The notes below the pieces were generated by a model. It searched no databases. It was not told where the DNA came from and saw only the letters and a list, made by a program, of their open reading frames with translations. From Vibrio agarilyticus (GTDB taxonomy: Bacteria; Pseudomonadota; Gammaproteobacteria; Enterobacterales; Vibrionaceae): a stretch of DNA of 64,000 bases. Within the stretch, counting starts at the first letter, position 1. Every line of letters begins with the position of its first letter. The position numbers and the translations under genes were made by a program. This document shows, one piece after another, positions 17,772 through 26,014 of the stretch. The stretch is from NCBI RefSeq assembly GCF_012641465.1, contig NZ_JABAIK010000003.1, forward strand, positions 62,001 through 126,000. Direction: 5' to 3'.

Positions 17772-18546
17772 AATCGTGTTCCAATTGCTCTAAAATCGTT
17801 TGTTGCAATTGCGCACTGGCAGCGTCGATTTTTCTTGGCGGTAATGTGTTAGGCAAGTCAAGCTCGATACAATGCGCGGGCGTTCCCTGCATTACATACA
17901 ACTTATGAGCAAGGCGGATCGCTTCTTGTGGATCATGGGTGATTAATACGACGGTTCTATCTTTTAGTAGCTGTGCAGCTAAGGTCTGTAATTTATAGCG
18001 AGTGACGGCATCGAGTGCAGAAAAAGGCTCATCCATTAGAACAACGGGGCGGTCTTGCATTAAGGTTCGAGCTAAAGCCACACGTTGCCGCATGCCACCG
18101 GAGAGTTGGCTGGGCTTGTCTTGAGCGTGCTCTGCAAGTCCAACCTGTTCGAGCAGTTGATGTGCTCGCGTTAAATCGTCTTGAGTGAGCGTGTCAGTAA
18201 GCCGGCGCTCGAGGCAGACATTATCGAGTACGTTAAGCCAAGGCAACAAGAGATCTTGCTGCGCCATATAGGCAATACGCCCATCGAGAGGTTTGCCATC
18301 ACTGACCGCAGTTTGACCCTGCCAGTGCGCGTCTTCGGATAGTAAGCCCGCTAAATAGCGCAGTAAGCTGGTTTTCCCACAGCCACTGCGACCTAATAAG
18401 CAGCTCCATTGACCTTTTGGCAAGGTCAATGAGAGATCGTGCAATGTCGGCGCGGTATTACCTCGGTAGTGCAAATGACCGTGTGTGATAGTAATGCCGA
18501 GCGCGAACGTTGATGGATTCATCATATTGGTGCTCGGTTTAGTCAT
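17764..18546 (-). CDS. thiZ: ThiZ-like ABC transporter ATPase
   Basis: About 260 aa from the ATG at 18546, which overlaps the thiD stop by 8 bp; a start at 18525 is also possible. Walker A is LLGRSGCGKTSLL, signature LSGGMRQRVALARTLM, Walker B VVLMDEPFSALD, and switch His is in VLITHDP. Longer in-frame starts lie wholly inside thiD and were not used. It powers the ThiXY importer. Confidence 0.87.
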   Translation of the reverse strand: MTKPSTNMMNPSTFALGITITHGHLHYRGNTAPTLHDLSLTLPKGQWSCLLGRSGCGKTSLLRYLAGLLSEDAHWQGQTAVSDGKPLDGRIAYMAQQDLLLPWLNVLDNVCLERRLTDTLTQDDLTRAHQLLEQVGLAEHAQDKPSQLSGGMRQRVALARTLMQDRPVVLMDEPFSALDAVTRYKLQTLAAQLLKDRTVVLITHDPQEAIRLAHKLYVMQGTPAHCIELDLPNTLPPRKIDAASAQLQQTILEQLEHDYA

Positions 18547-19402
18547 CATTTTCGACCAGATCTTGGTGATTAGGCCGACACTGCGGTTGGTTGAGTTTGT
18601 AAAAATGATGAACCGGACCATGACCTTGGCCTATCACCAGTTCATCGGCGTGGGCAATCGCGGCAGTGATGTAATGCTTAGCTTCAACAACGGCGGACTG
18701 CAAATCGTGCCCTTGAGCAAGATAAGAGGCAATCGCAGCCGAAAGGGTACAACCTGTGCCGTGGGTATTTCGTGTGGCGATACGCTTACTGGTCAGTTTT
18801 TGGGTTGCATCGGGCAAAATCAGCAGATCATTACTGTCACGGCTTGTTTCTAAATGCCCCCCCTTGAGCAACACCGCATCACAACCAATTTGACGCAGCT
18901 CATCAATCAATTGGGTCATCTCTTGCTCTGTGTTTGGTACTGGCAAACCGGTTAATGCTGCACCTTCAGGCAAATTCGGTGTGATTAGGTTAGCCATCGG
19001 CAAAAGGGTGGTTTTTAGTGTACTAATCGCTGACTGTTCAAGCAGTAAATCACCACTGGTTGCCACCATCACAGGATCGACAACGAGAAATGGCGGCTGA
19101 TATTGCATCAGTTTTTTTGCTACCGCATGAATAATGGCACTGTCTGCGAGCATACCCACTTTTACCGCGACAACATTCAGATCGCTAAAAACCGCATCGA
19201 GTTGATGCTCAACATGCTCAATAGGAATTGGAAAAATAGCGTTAACACCCAAGGTATTTTGCGCCGTAATTGCCGTAATGACTGAGCAAGCGTAGCTGCC
19301 AGTGGCTGAAATAGCTTTGATGTCTGCTTGAATCCCGGCGCCACCGCCACTGTCAGAGCCAGCGATAGTCAGTACGATAGGGGTCTTGGAATTTACGTTC
19401 AT
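18539..19402 (-). CDS. thiD: Hydroxymethylpyrimidine/phosphomethylpyrimidine kinase
   Basis: 287 aa. ThiD phosphorylates HMP twice to HMP-PP. Motifs: IAGSDSGGGAGIQADIKA near residues 13-30, VVDPVMVATSGD near 107-118, LITPNLPEGAALTG, and NTHGTGCTLSAAIA near 209-222 with the anion hole. It is the first gene after the TPP riboswitch and so heads the thiamin salvage operon. Confidence 0.95.
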   Translation of the reverse strand: MNVNSKTPIVLTIAGSDSGGGAGIQADIKAISATGSYACSVITAITAQNTLGVNAIFPIPIEHVEHQLDAVFSDLNVVAVKVGMLADSAIIHAVAKKLMQYQPPFLVVDPVMVATSGDLLLEQSAISTLKTTLLPMANLITPNLPEGAALTGLPVPNTEQEMTQLIDELRQIGCDAVLLKGGHLETSRDSNDLLILPDATQKLTSKRIATRNTHGTGCTLSAAIASYLAQGHDLQSAVVEAKHYITAAIAHADELVIGQGHGPVHHFYKLNQPQCRPNHQDLVENDD

Positions 19403-19493
19403 TAGCGCTCCAGTTGGCGCGATAGAACGTCTTCAAACACAGGAGATCAAGGCAATAAAAGGCTTAGATCGAGTTGTGTTTCGATGAAGCATA

Positions 19494-19626
19494 GTTCCCT
19501 ACGCCAGTGTTAACTGATTCAGGTTCAACGGGTTTCGCTCAGCGATCTCAGCCTGATGTCAACATAGTTAATAAGGTGTGTTACTTCATCACCTTGCGAC
19601 AACTAAAATGACCATCGGCGCCCCGA
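19494..19626 (-). promoter_or_regulatory. TPP riboswitch (thi box)
   Basis: On the - strand the order of conserved pieces is GGGGCGCC (19617-19624), a P3 stem AAGGTG/CACCTT, the pyrimidine-sensing CTGAGA (19546-19551), ACCCGTTGAACCTGA (19519-19533), and the closing GCGTAGGGA (19496-19505). This is the TPP aptamer. It sits 92 nt before thiD, so TPP should repress the whole thiD-to-thiE operon. The expression platform (19403-19493) was not resolved; the mode (SD sequestration or termination) is unknown. Confidence 0.95.
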
Positions 19627-19723
19627 CTATAAAACGTGTTCATCACGATATGGCGTGAAAACAACAGAATGATAACAGGTCTCATTGGGGAAAGGGATAG
19701 AAAAACGCGATTATTTAGTGAGT

Positions 19724-20005
19724 TATACCCAAGTAACCTCAAGATGTATGGTTCAGCGAGAATGACTTGGTTTATCAGTGAGGCGAGGATTTAAAGATTG
19801 AGTGGTTCTCAATCGAAAATCGTCAACAAAGCTGATGAGCCAAGACCTTGTTTATAACAAATAGGGCCCTTTGGGAGCCAATCACTGAACCGATAGCTGT
19901 GTTAAATAACTTGAAAATAGACTCGCTATTTCACTGCGTTGTTTGCCTTGCTCTCAGCCCAGTGAGCCGGCTCTGAATCCAGCATCTTGAAGTCACTTGG
20001 GTATA
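19724..20005. repeat. 282-bp inverted-terminus element, copy 1
   Basis: It begins TATACCCAAGTAACCTCAAG and ends CATCTTGAAGTCACTTGGGTATA, so the ends are inverted repeats of about 23 bp. The interior closely matches 57671-57952, including ACTTGGTTTATCAGTGAGGC, TTGAGTGGTTCTCAATCG and GGGAGCCAATCACTGAACC. It has no ORF of note. It resembles a non-autonomous miniature element. It lies between the TPP-riboswitch operon and trmY. Confidence 0.8.
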
Positions 20006-20085
20006 AACAGAGGAAATAAAAAATAGATGCGTCGTATAACAACGCGTCTATTCTTGTTCCACTTGAAGCTTAACGTTGGGAGAAT

Positions 20086-20685
20086 TTAGCTTTCGCGAAT
20101 GTCGAGCTCGTTATGAATTAACACCACGCACTGCGAAGCAAAAAGCATTTTGGGGCCAAGACTGATTTTTTCTGTCCCAAGGCGCTTTAAGCTATTGAAC
20201 GATTTTTTGGGCATTGGAATATGATCGGTCAATAAAAAGCAAGGGTTGGGTCCAATCTCCGCGTCTCGAACAAACTCGCCCTTTTTATCGAGCATATATA
20301 AGTTATGAGTTTCTGAGAGTTCTAGAACCAATCGTTCAAAGCTGATTGTTCGAACGGTTACGCCAGCCTCGACATTACGACACTCTTCTTTGCCCATACC
20401 AATTGAAGCGTCTAACGCTCTAGCGACCATGGCGATTAATGTGGCTTCGTGAAACCCACCGACATTGGTGATGTCATTCGCGTGAACCGTGATAGTGCGC
20501 GAAAAATCTTTTGTACTTTCGAGCACTAAGTGAACGATGACATCTTCGCGATGTGATTGCGCCACAAAAAGGGTGTTCATTAGTGTGTGCGCTAAAATTT
20601 CAGTGTGCGCTTCTTGGCCAACGCCCTCCAATAACGCTTTGCTGGTGGTAGGGGCGGCGCGAGCACGTAAAACAAAAGAGCGCAT
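20086..20685 (-). CDS. trmY: TrmY-like SPOUT tRNA (pseudouridine-54 N1) methyltransferase
   Basis: 199 aa, COG1901-type. Visible features are RSFVLRARAAPTTSK at the N-terminus, a SPOUT knot region with GPNPCFLLTDHIPMPKK (about 145-162), and LGPKMLFASQCVVLIHNELD at the C-terminus. In archaea this family methylates pseudouridine 54 of tRNA using SAM. A scattered group of gamma-proteobacteria, including Vibrio, has homologues whose substrate is not clear to me. Whether bacterial pseudouridine 54 is the target cannot be told from sequence. Confidence 0.8.
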   Translation of the reverse strand: MRSFVLRARAAPTTSKALLEGVGQEAHTEILAHTLMNTLFVAQSHREDVIVHLVLESTKDFSRTITVHANDITNVGGFHEATLIAMVARALDASIGMGKEECRNVEAGVTVRTISFERLVLELSETHNLYMLDKKGEFVRDAEIGPNPCFLLTDHIPMPKKSFNSLKRLGTEKISLGPKMLFASQCVVLIHNELDIRES

Positions 20686-20770
20686 AACAAACCTTCTGGC
20701 TGTAAAGAGAAATAGGCGCGGAGTATACCCTGTTCAACGAACGACTTGAAGCTGGTAGGGTTCAATACCA

Positions 20771-20806
20771 TTCATACCTGTTCTACTTGCAACTCCAAGT
20801 GGTTTT
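20771..20806 (+). repeat. Short ERIC-like remnant
   Basis: TTCATACCTGTTCTACTTG runs directly into CAACTCCAAGTGGTTTT, the left and right ends of the ERIC-like repeat with the middle deleted. It lies just upstream of the qrr control region. Confidence 0.45.
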
Positions 20807-20836
20807 GCAAATTGAAACGCATTTTGCAAATGAAAA
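20805..20836 (+). promoter_or_regulatory. Two candidate LuxO binding sites
   Basis: TTGCAAATTGAAA (20805-20817) and TTGCAAATGAAAA (20824-20836) are near-repeats that resemble the TTGCA half of the LuxO activator site. They lie about 65-100 bp upstream of a -24/-12 promoter, a usual enhancer position. Both match only one half of the palindrome well. Confidence 0.55.
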
Positions 20837-20899
20837 ATCACGCAAGCTTAAAAAAACAGCAAAAAAAGCGTCATTTTTCGCCAATTGGTACTATAAAAA

Positions 20900-20916
20900 T
20901 TGGCACATAATGTGCA
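20900..20916 (+). promoter_or_regulatory. Sigma-54 (RpoN) promoter of qrr
   Basis: TTGGCACATAATGTGCA has GG (20902-20903) and GC (20914-20915) separated by exactly 10 nt, as required for -24/-12 recognition. It predicts transcription from about 20926, where the Qrr sequence begins. Confidence 0.85.
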
Positions 20917-20925
20917 AAATAGCGT

Positions 20926-21031
20926 GTGACCCTTATTAAGCCGAGGGTCACCTAGCCAACTGACGTTGTTAGTGAATATATTTGTTCACATCATATCTGG
21001 CCAAGCCCACCTTTTGGGCTTGGCTTTTTTT
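20926..21031 (+). ncRNA. qrr: Qrr quorum-regulatory small RNA
   Basis: About 106 nt. A 5' stem-loop GTGACCC...GGGTCAC is followed by the Qrr core CCTAGCCAACTGACGTTGTT and AGTGAA, then a rho-independent terminator. This core is diagnostic for Vibrio Qrr RNAs. With Hfq they repress luxR/hapR-type master regulators and activate aphA at low cell density. Transcription by sigma-54 and phospho-LuxO is indicated by the upstream sites. luxO itself is not in the window, so this is not the luxO-linked qrr1 arrangement. Confidence 0.95.
21000..21031 (+). terminator. Rho-independent terminator of qrr
   Basis: GCCAAGCCC and GGGCTTGGC form a 9-bp GC-rich stem around a 7-nt loop, followed by seven T. The distance to the end of the convergent regulator gene is only about 20 bp. 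Confidence 0.95.
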
Positions 21032-21052
21032 CTCTCTGGTTTTCCCTTTCAT

Positions 21053-22579
21053 TTAAGAATAAAGTTCTTTACAGCCTTGGTAACAACTCGGCTCTCGTGG
21101 GCATACCGCACCACGTGAACATATGAGTCGCGCTTGTCCTTCGATGCCTCGTTCAATCCAATTGATATTGAGAATTTTAGCAACGGTTTTCAACGAATGC
21201 TTAATGTGGGTTGGGATCTGACTTTCACCGCCGTTTTGCACACATAACTGAGTTAGCTCATCGCTGATGATCGATGCATCCCCCCCTTGTGCCGTGATGG
21301 CTGGATTGAGATCTATCCCAGCGCAGAGAACGCGATTGTTACCCGCAGGATCGGTCACATTGACTGACTCACAACAATAAATTCGGGATTCCTGCCCCAA
21401 GTTCAGGATCGAAATTTGCGCGGAACTGCGACCACTCGGTTCAGAAAGACGCCGAAAAACCGCCCAGTGCTGACAGGGGTCGTTCACCTTGCGCATATTT
21501 CCCCACGGTAATGGAATGCCATTTCCTCGATAGACGGCTTTGAGCTTGCCGGGACCATACGCATCGAAATAGTGCCAATGTGGGTAGGGTGAAACCACAG
21601 TCATTCTGCGCATTGCTACAGAAGGAGAGACGCCGGCTCTTTTATGTACATCAATTTCATAGCCGCAGCGGTCTAGTAATTGACGAAACGGGACTTTAGG
21701 GCAAAGTAGTGCGCCGGCAAAGAAGCTCGATTCAAAATCACGCCACGCTTGTAAAATATCTTGAGAGTTGAGTTCTGAACCCGTGTGAGAATCCGGTTGG
21801 CCTTGCCAATGTTGATGATGGCCAATAGAAAGGATGTTATTGACGGTTTCTGATCCATGTAAAACGCGATGACCAATATAGACAGATAAATCATATTTGA
21901 GGCGCGTTGGACACTCTTTCAACATGGTATTGAGATAGAGGGTGTTTGGCGCCTCCATAAACGATGTGACTAACTGTTTGGCTTGTGTCCCTAATTCATC
22001 TTTAATGTCATTGGCGGGTCGGTCAATCCAGCGAATGGTCAAACCTAAGCGTTTAGCTATCTCTATCAATTCTTGTGCAGAGAGGTTGAGTTGTTTTTTG
22101 CCGATTTCCTCCGCCGCGCGCTCAAGATCAGGAAAATGGTTTTGATGATTTTCTTGATGCGCGCGGATCAGCAAATGCGCAAATTGACGACCGGTGATGC
22201 CCGTCTGGGAGAGCATTTCCGGAATGGCGATCTGCAGAATATCGTTTGAAAAAAGAAAGCTAGGCTCAAGAGCCATTCCATTAACCCCACCGCGATTGCC
22301 TTTGTTCGGGGTAATAGCTTGAAGCTCAGGCTCATCATCCAAAAACCACGCTAATTCTTTTTGAAATACTTGCGCTACGACACCAAGCATTTCCGGGCTT
22401 GGTACTCGTTTTCCACGTTCTATCATTGATAAATATGACACCGATGGCGCGTACTGTGGGTCGATACGCACGCAACGCGCAGACAAATCTTCCATGGTTA
22501 GGTGGTTATTTTTGCGCAAGTTGCGAATTTTGGTGCCGAGAAAGTGTGATTGTCGAATTAAACTCTTTGGACCGGGCAT
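21053..22579 (-). CDS. XRE-type HTH transcriptional regulator with large C-terminal domain (DUF3612-like)
   Basis: 508 aa. Residues 12-75 form a helix-turn-helix of the XRE class (LGTKIRNLRKNNHLTMEDLS, then SYLSMIERGKRVPSPEML). A large C-terminal sensor region follows and ends in a Cys-rich tail (ICSRGAVCPREPSCYQGC), which could bind metal or respond to redox. The layout resembles RamB/ScfR-type metabolic regulators and the Vibrio DUF3612 group. It is divergent from the 22781 gene across about 200 bp, so that gene is a candidate target. The effector is unknown. Confidence 0.75.
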   Translation of the reverse strand: MPGPKSLIRQSHFLGTKIRNLRKNNHLTMEDLSARCVRIDPQYAPSVSYLSMIERGKRVPSPEMLGVVAQVFQKELAWFLDDEPELQAITPNKGNRGGVNGMALEPSFLFSNDILQIAIPEMLSQTGITGRQFAHLLIRAHQENHQNHFPDLERAAEEIGKKQLNLSAQELIEIAKRLGLTIRWIDRPANDIKDELGTQAKQLVTSFMEAPNTLYLNTMLKECPTRLKYDLSVYIGHRVLHGSETVNNILSIGHHQHWQGQPDSHTGSELNSQDILQAWRDFESSFFAGALLCPKVPFRQLLDRCGYEIDVHKRAGVSPSVAMRRMTVVSPYPHWHYFDAYGPGKLKAVYRGNGIPLPWGNMRKVNDPCQHWAVFRRLSEPSGRSSAQISILNLGQESRIYCCESVNVTDPAGNNRVLCAGIDLNPAITAQGGDASIISDELTQLCVQNGGESQIPTHIKHSLKTVAKILNINWIERGIEGQARLICSRGAVCPREPSCYQGCKELYS

Positions 22580-22780
22580 TTTGTAAAATTCACATTGTGT
22601 AATTTTTGTTGTGAAATTGTAGTTAAAAATTGGCTAGGATTCATAATGAACGGATAACAAAGCATAGGACGGCAACAATACTTTGTGATCATGTTCAATT
22701 GAATGGCGAAACCTCAATGAAAGATTGTTCAAGTTTTGCGCCATATGAATTACCCGCCTCGACAGTAATAAGGAATGCCC

Positions 22781-23407
22781 ATGAATATGTTGCGATTTGA
22801 TCAGAATGAATCGGTACCTTCAACTCAAACGTACATCGCACAAACGGTGTTTGATGTCGAAGCTGTTGACGCCGACCATACTGAAGAGAAGCAGGATAAA
22901 GCGAAAGCGATGCTGGATCGCTTGTTTCCGCTTGCGCAGGGGTCACATACAGAAGTGTCGAGTTATCTGATTGATTATCATCATGTGTTGGCGTTTTTTA
23001 AAGACGGAACCCACAGTGGCCTTGCCACACCTAAACAGTTTGTTGCTTACACAGGACAAAGAGATAAACCTGCCTCTATTTTGCTGCAGGACGATTCGGG
23101 GAGTCATGCGGAGATTGTGATGGGCTCTCACAAAGGAACGGGTCATATTGAGCTGATGACGATTGACGATATTTTGCTTGAAACACGAACGACTTTTTCT
23201 GGAAGTGTGGCAGAGGATCTTGATATGTGTGGATCTCAAGCGAGTGTATCAACCCAACGTCAGCAAGAAACGAGCGCGTTACGTCATTGGATCAGTCTGG
23301 TTAAGCGTGGAGCCTCTGGACAACCTCTGGCATACAGTGAAGACCGCGAGTTTACCGGTCGCGATGGTGAAGATTATATCCTGCATTATTGCTATTTACC
23401 CAAGTGA
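22781..23407 (+). CDS. Unknown cytosolic protein divergent from the XRE regulator
   Basis: 208 aa. The ATG at 22781 is preceded by AGGA at a 6-nt spacing. An ATG two codons earlier abuts the SD and is unlikely. No signal peptide or membrane segment is seen. ATPKQFVAYTG and VKRGASGQPLAYSEDREF-type segments look conserved, and the C-terminus is FTGRDGEDYILHYCYLPK. I do not recognise the family. Its head-to-head position suggests control by the 508-aa regulator. Confidence 0.65.
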   Translation: MNMLRFDQNESVPSTQTYIAQTVFDVEAVDADHTEEKQDKAKAMLDRLFPLAQGSHTEVSSYLIDYHHVLAFFKDGTHSGLATPKQFVAYTGQRDKPASILLQDDSGSHAEIVMGSHKGTGHIELMTIDDILLETRTTFSGSVAEDLDMCGSQASVSTQRQQETSALRHWISLVKRGASGQPLAYSEDREFTGRDGEDYILHYCYLPK

Positions 23408-23503
23408 TATACCCAAGTGGCCTCAAGATGCCAGACTCAGAGCGAACTGACTGCCAAACTAAGCCATTTTCGTTGAATCGCGCATTTTGAGGTTGCTTAG
23501 GTG
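23408..23503. repeat. Short element with ends like the 282-bp family
   Basis: It runs from TATACCCAAGTGGCCTCAAG to CATTTTGAGGTTGCTTAGGT, an imperfect inverted repeat about 96 bp long, without the 282-bp interior. It starts at the stop codon of the preceding gene and may act in transcript ending. Confidence 0.55.
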
Positions 23504-23584
23504 CCAATGTAATACAAGCGCCACAAGGAAAGAGTCCAAAGGGCGCTTGGTGAATTTTGACTGTTGGTGTTAAAAGAGCGTCAA

Positions 23585-24904
23585 CTAAGACGCTTTGTGG
23601 TTAGTCACTGTTTCTGAACTATCATGTTGCGTTGACGTGATTGATGGGGCTGAAGCTGCCTCACGTGGCGTCTCTTTTTCTGCCTTCAACAACGCGCTGC
23701 TATCGGTTTTTATCTCGGCATCACTCTCACTGTAATCGGAAAAGATATCTGCGACAGCGCTACGTTCAAGCGCACCTTGCAAGTTACCTTCGTCATCCAC
23801 AACGGGTAGTGAGTAATCGCTGGACATGGTTTCGGTTAGGACGGTCTCAATCGCGGAATCGGGTGAAATGGCAGGAACCGCCTCGTAGACTTTCTCACAA
23901 ATGGTTGATTGCTGGCCTTGGGCATCAAGTAATGCCTCTTTTGTTAGCACGCCCTGGTAGCCCTCATCAGTTACATGATAAGCGTAATCTTGTTTACAGC
24001 GTTTCATCTGTTCGAGCGCGTCAGTGATTGTGGTTGCGGTGATGCGTGCGGCAGGGGGCTGCATCACATTTTCAACCGTTAACGCACGAGCGCGATTGAC
24101 GTCTTTGACAAAAGCTTCCACGTAATCATCGGCGGGATGTAATAGGATTTCATCGGGCCTTCCCTGCTGAACCAATTCACCATCTTTTAAAATGGCGATG
24201 CGATCGCCAAGGCGCAAAGCTTCATCGAGATCATGGGTAATAAAGATGATGGTTTTTTGCAATTTATCTTGCAGCTCAATTAACTGATCTTGCATTTCAC
24301 TGCGGATCAAAGGATCAAGTGCTGAAAATGCTTCATCCATTAATAGAATTTCGGCATCAGTACAAAGCGCTCGAGCAAGACCAACTCGCTGTTGCTGTCC
24401 GCCAGACAGCTGCGCTGGGTATTGGCGTTCGTATCCCTTAAGTCCTACGGTTTCAAGCCACTGCTGAGCTTTTTCCAACCGAGTTATTTTATCGATATGC
24501 TGAATTTCCAAACCGTAAGCGATGTTGTCGATCACGGTGCGATGAGGTAATAAGCCAAAGCGTTGAAATACCATGGACATTTTATGGCGGCGGAATTGTT
24601 CTAATTCTTTTGCCGACAAAGCCATGACATCAACGCCTTCCACGAGAATTTTACCCTCAGTGGGATCGATGAGCCGGTTAAAGTGGCGAATCATGGTGGA
24701 TTTACCGGAGCCCGATAACCCCATGATGACGAAAATTTCGCCTTTATTGATGCTGAGGTTAATGGCTTTTAAGCCGACAGTATGCCCAGTACTTGCCAAT
24801 ACCGCATCTTTACTTTCACCGGCTTTGACTCGCGGCATAACAGATTTTGGATCTCTGCCAAACACTTTATACAAATCGGTGATTTCAATTAATGGCTTAT
24901 CCAT
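23585..24904 (-). CDS. proV: Glycine betaine/proline ABC transporter ATPase, ProV-like
   Basis: 439 aa. Walker A is GLSGSGKSTMIRHFN, signature LSGGQQQRVGLARAL, Walker B ILLMDEAFSALDP. From about residue 280 two CBS-type repeats follow (ENVMQPPAARI; YSLPVVDDEGNLQGALERS), used in this family to sense ionic strength. The last ~45 residues are a polar tail not typical of ProV. It overlaps proW by 8 bp. The substrate (betaine, choline or proline betaine) is inferred from family. Confidence 0.9.
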   Translation of the reverse strand: MDKPLIEITDLYKVFGRDPKSVMPRVKAGESKDAVLASTGHTVGLKAINLSINKGEIFVIMGLSGSGKSTMIRHFNRLIDPTEGKILVEGVDVMALSAKELEQFRRHKMSMVFQRFGLLPHRTVIDNIAYGLEIQHIDKITRLEKAQQWLETVGLKGYERQYPAQLSGGQQQRVGLARALCTDAEILLMDEAFSALDPLIRSEMQDQLIELQDKLQKTIIFITHDLDEALRLGDRIAILKDGELVQQGRPDEILLHPADDYVEAFVKDVNRARALTVENVMQPPAARITATTITDALEQMKRCKQDYAYHVTDEGYQGVLTKEALLDAQGQQSTICEKVYEAVPAISPDSAIETVLTETMSSDYSLPVVDDEGNLQGALERSAVADIFSDYSESDAEIKTDSSALLKAEKETPREAASAPSITSTQHDSSETVTNHKAS

Positions 24905-25796
24905 GTTTCATATCTCCCAGATGAGCTTGAGTTCGTTTCGCATACGCTTGAGAAGCACGGTCAAAGAGAATTGCAAGTGCCACGATGGCAAAGCCATTGA
25001 GAAGACCAAGAGTAAAGTATTGATTAGTTATTGATTTAAGAACGGGCTGACCAAGACCTTTTACACCAATCATTGACGCGATAACGACCATAGACAGCGC
25101 CATCATAATGGTTTGGTTGATCCCTGCCATGATGGTTGGCATCGCAAGAGGCAATTGGACACCAAATAATCTTTGTCGGCGACTGGCACCAAAAGCGGTC
25201 GCCGCTTCGAGCACTTCTTTGTCTACTAAGCGAATTCCGAGGTTGGTTAGGCGGATCACCGGAGGAATCGCATAGATAATAACCGCAATCAGTCCTGGAA
25301 TTTTCCCGATGCCAAGTAACATCACTACGGGGATGAGATAAACAAACGCCGGCATTGTTTGCATCACATCAAGCAGTGGGGTGACTGTTGCTTGCACGCG
25401 ATCGGAGCGGGCCATAGCGATGCCGATGGGTATGCCAAGTAAAATGGCTAATAGGGTACAGACGGTGATGATGCTCAATGTTCGCATCGTATTTTCCCAC
25501 ATGCCAAAGTAGCCAATGAGCAGCAGCGAAACAAGGCAGCCTAAGCTCAGTTTCCATGAGCGACTGGCGAGGTAGACAAGCGCGGTACAAACACCTAGTA
25601 CAATAAACCAAGGTGTGTTAATGAGCAGTTTTTCAAACCAAACAAGAAAGGTGAGCAAGGGGTCAAACAAAGACTCAATGAGGTCACCATATTCGCGTGA
25701 AAAATCACGATATGCGCCATCAAGTGTTTTACGAATAGCGCGAAGCTCGCTTCGCCCCATCTCGGGAAATTCAGTTAACCAACTGGTGTCGGACAT
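24897..25796 (-). CDS. proW: Glycine betaine/proline ABC transporter permease, ProW-like
   Basis: 299 aa, about seven membrane segments. The EAA coupling motif is EAATAFGASRRQRLFGVQLP (about 198-217). The PAFVYLIPVVMLLGIGKIPG segment is typical of betaine permeases. The N-terminal cytosolic stretch of about 40 residues is shorter than in E. coli ProW. It is translationally coupled to proV and separated from proX by 218 bp with a stable hairpin. Confidence 0.9.
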   Translation of the reverse strand: MSDTSWLTEFPEMGRSELRAIRKTLDGAYRDFSREYGDLIESLFDPLLTFLVWFEKLLINTPWFIVLGVCTALVYLASRSWKLSLGCLVSLLLIGYFGMWENTMRTLSIITVCTLLAILLGIPIGIAMARSDRVQATVTPLLDVMQTMPAFVYLIPVVMLLGIGKIPGLIAVIIYAIPPVIRLTNLGIRLVDKEVLEAATAFGASRRQRLFGVQLPLAMPTIMAGINQTIMMALSMVVIASMIGVKGLGQPVLKSITNQYFTLGLLNGFAIVALAILFDRASQAYAKRTQAHLGDMKHG

Positions 25797-25960
25797 AATT
25801 ACTTCCTTATCGACAGATCCGCATGACTTTTAGGTAAGCAGAATATCGAATCATAAAATTGAAACCATCTCGTTGAACGTACTTATGCCGTACGTCTGTG
25901 GCCGATTGTTTAGCCAGATGAGAAAACATATAAATTTTTTATTGGATTATTTGGAGTGAA

Positions 25961-25989
25961 GTGTTGCCGTCATGGAATAACGACAACAC
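25961..25989 (-). promoter_or_regulatory. Intercistronic stem-loop between proX and proW
   Basis: On the - strand, GTGTTGTCGTTA pairs with TGACGGCAACAC around a short loop. No T-run follows. It sits 26 nt after the proX stop codon and fits an mRNA-stabilising or partial-termination element that would keep binding-protein mRNA more abundant than transporter mRNA. The remainder of the gap (25797-25960) has no gene. Confidence 0.55.
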
Positions 25990-26014
25990 TTGATGAGTTT
26001 GGGTTAAAGAGCGA

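Noticed and set aside
24573-25034. 153-codon frame on the + strand opposite proV/proW
   Set aside because: It is antisense to two genes with clear ABC transporter motifs.
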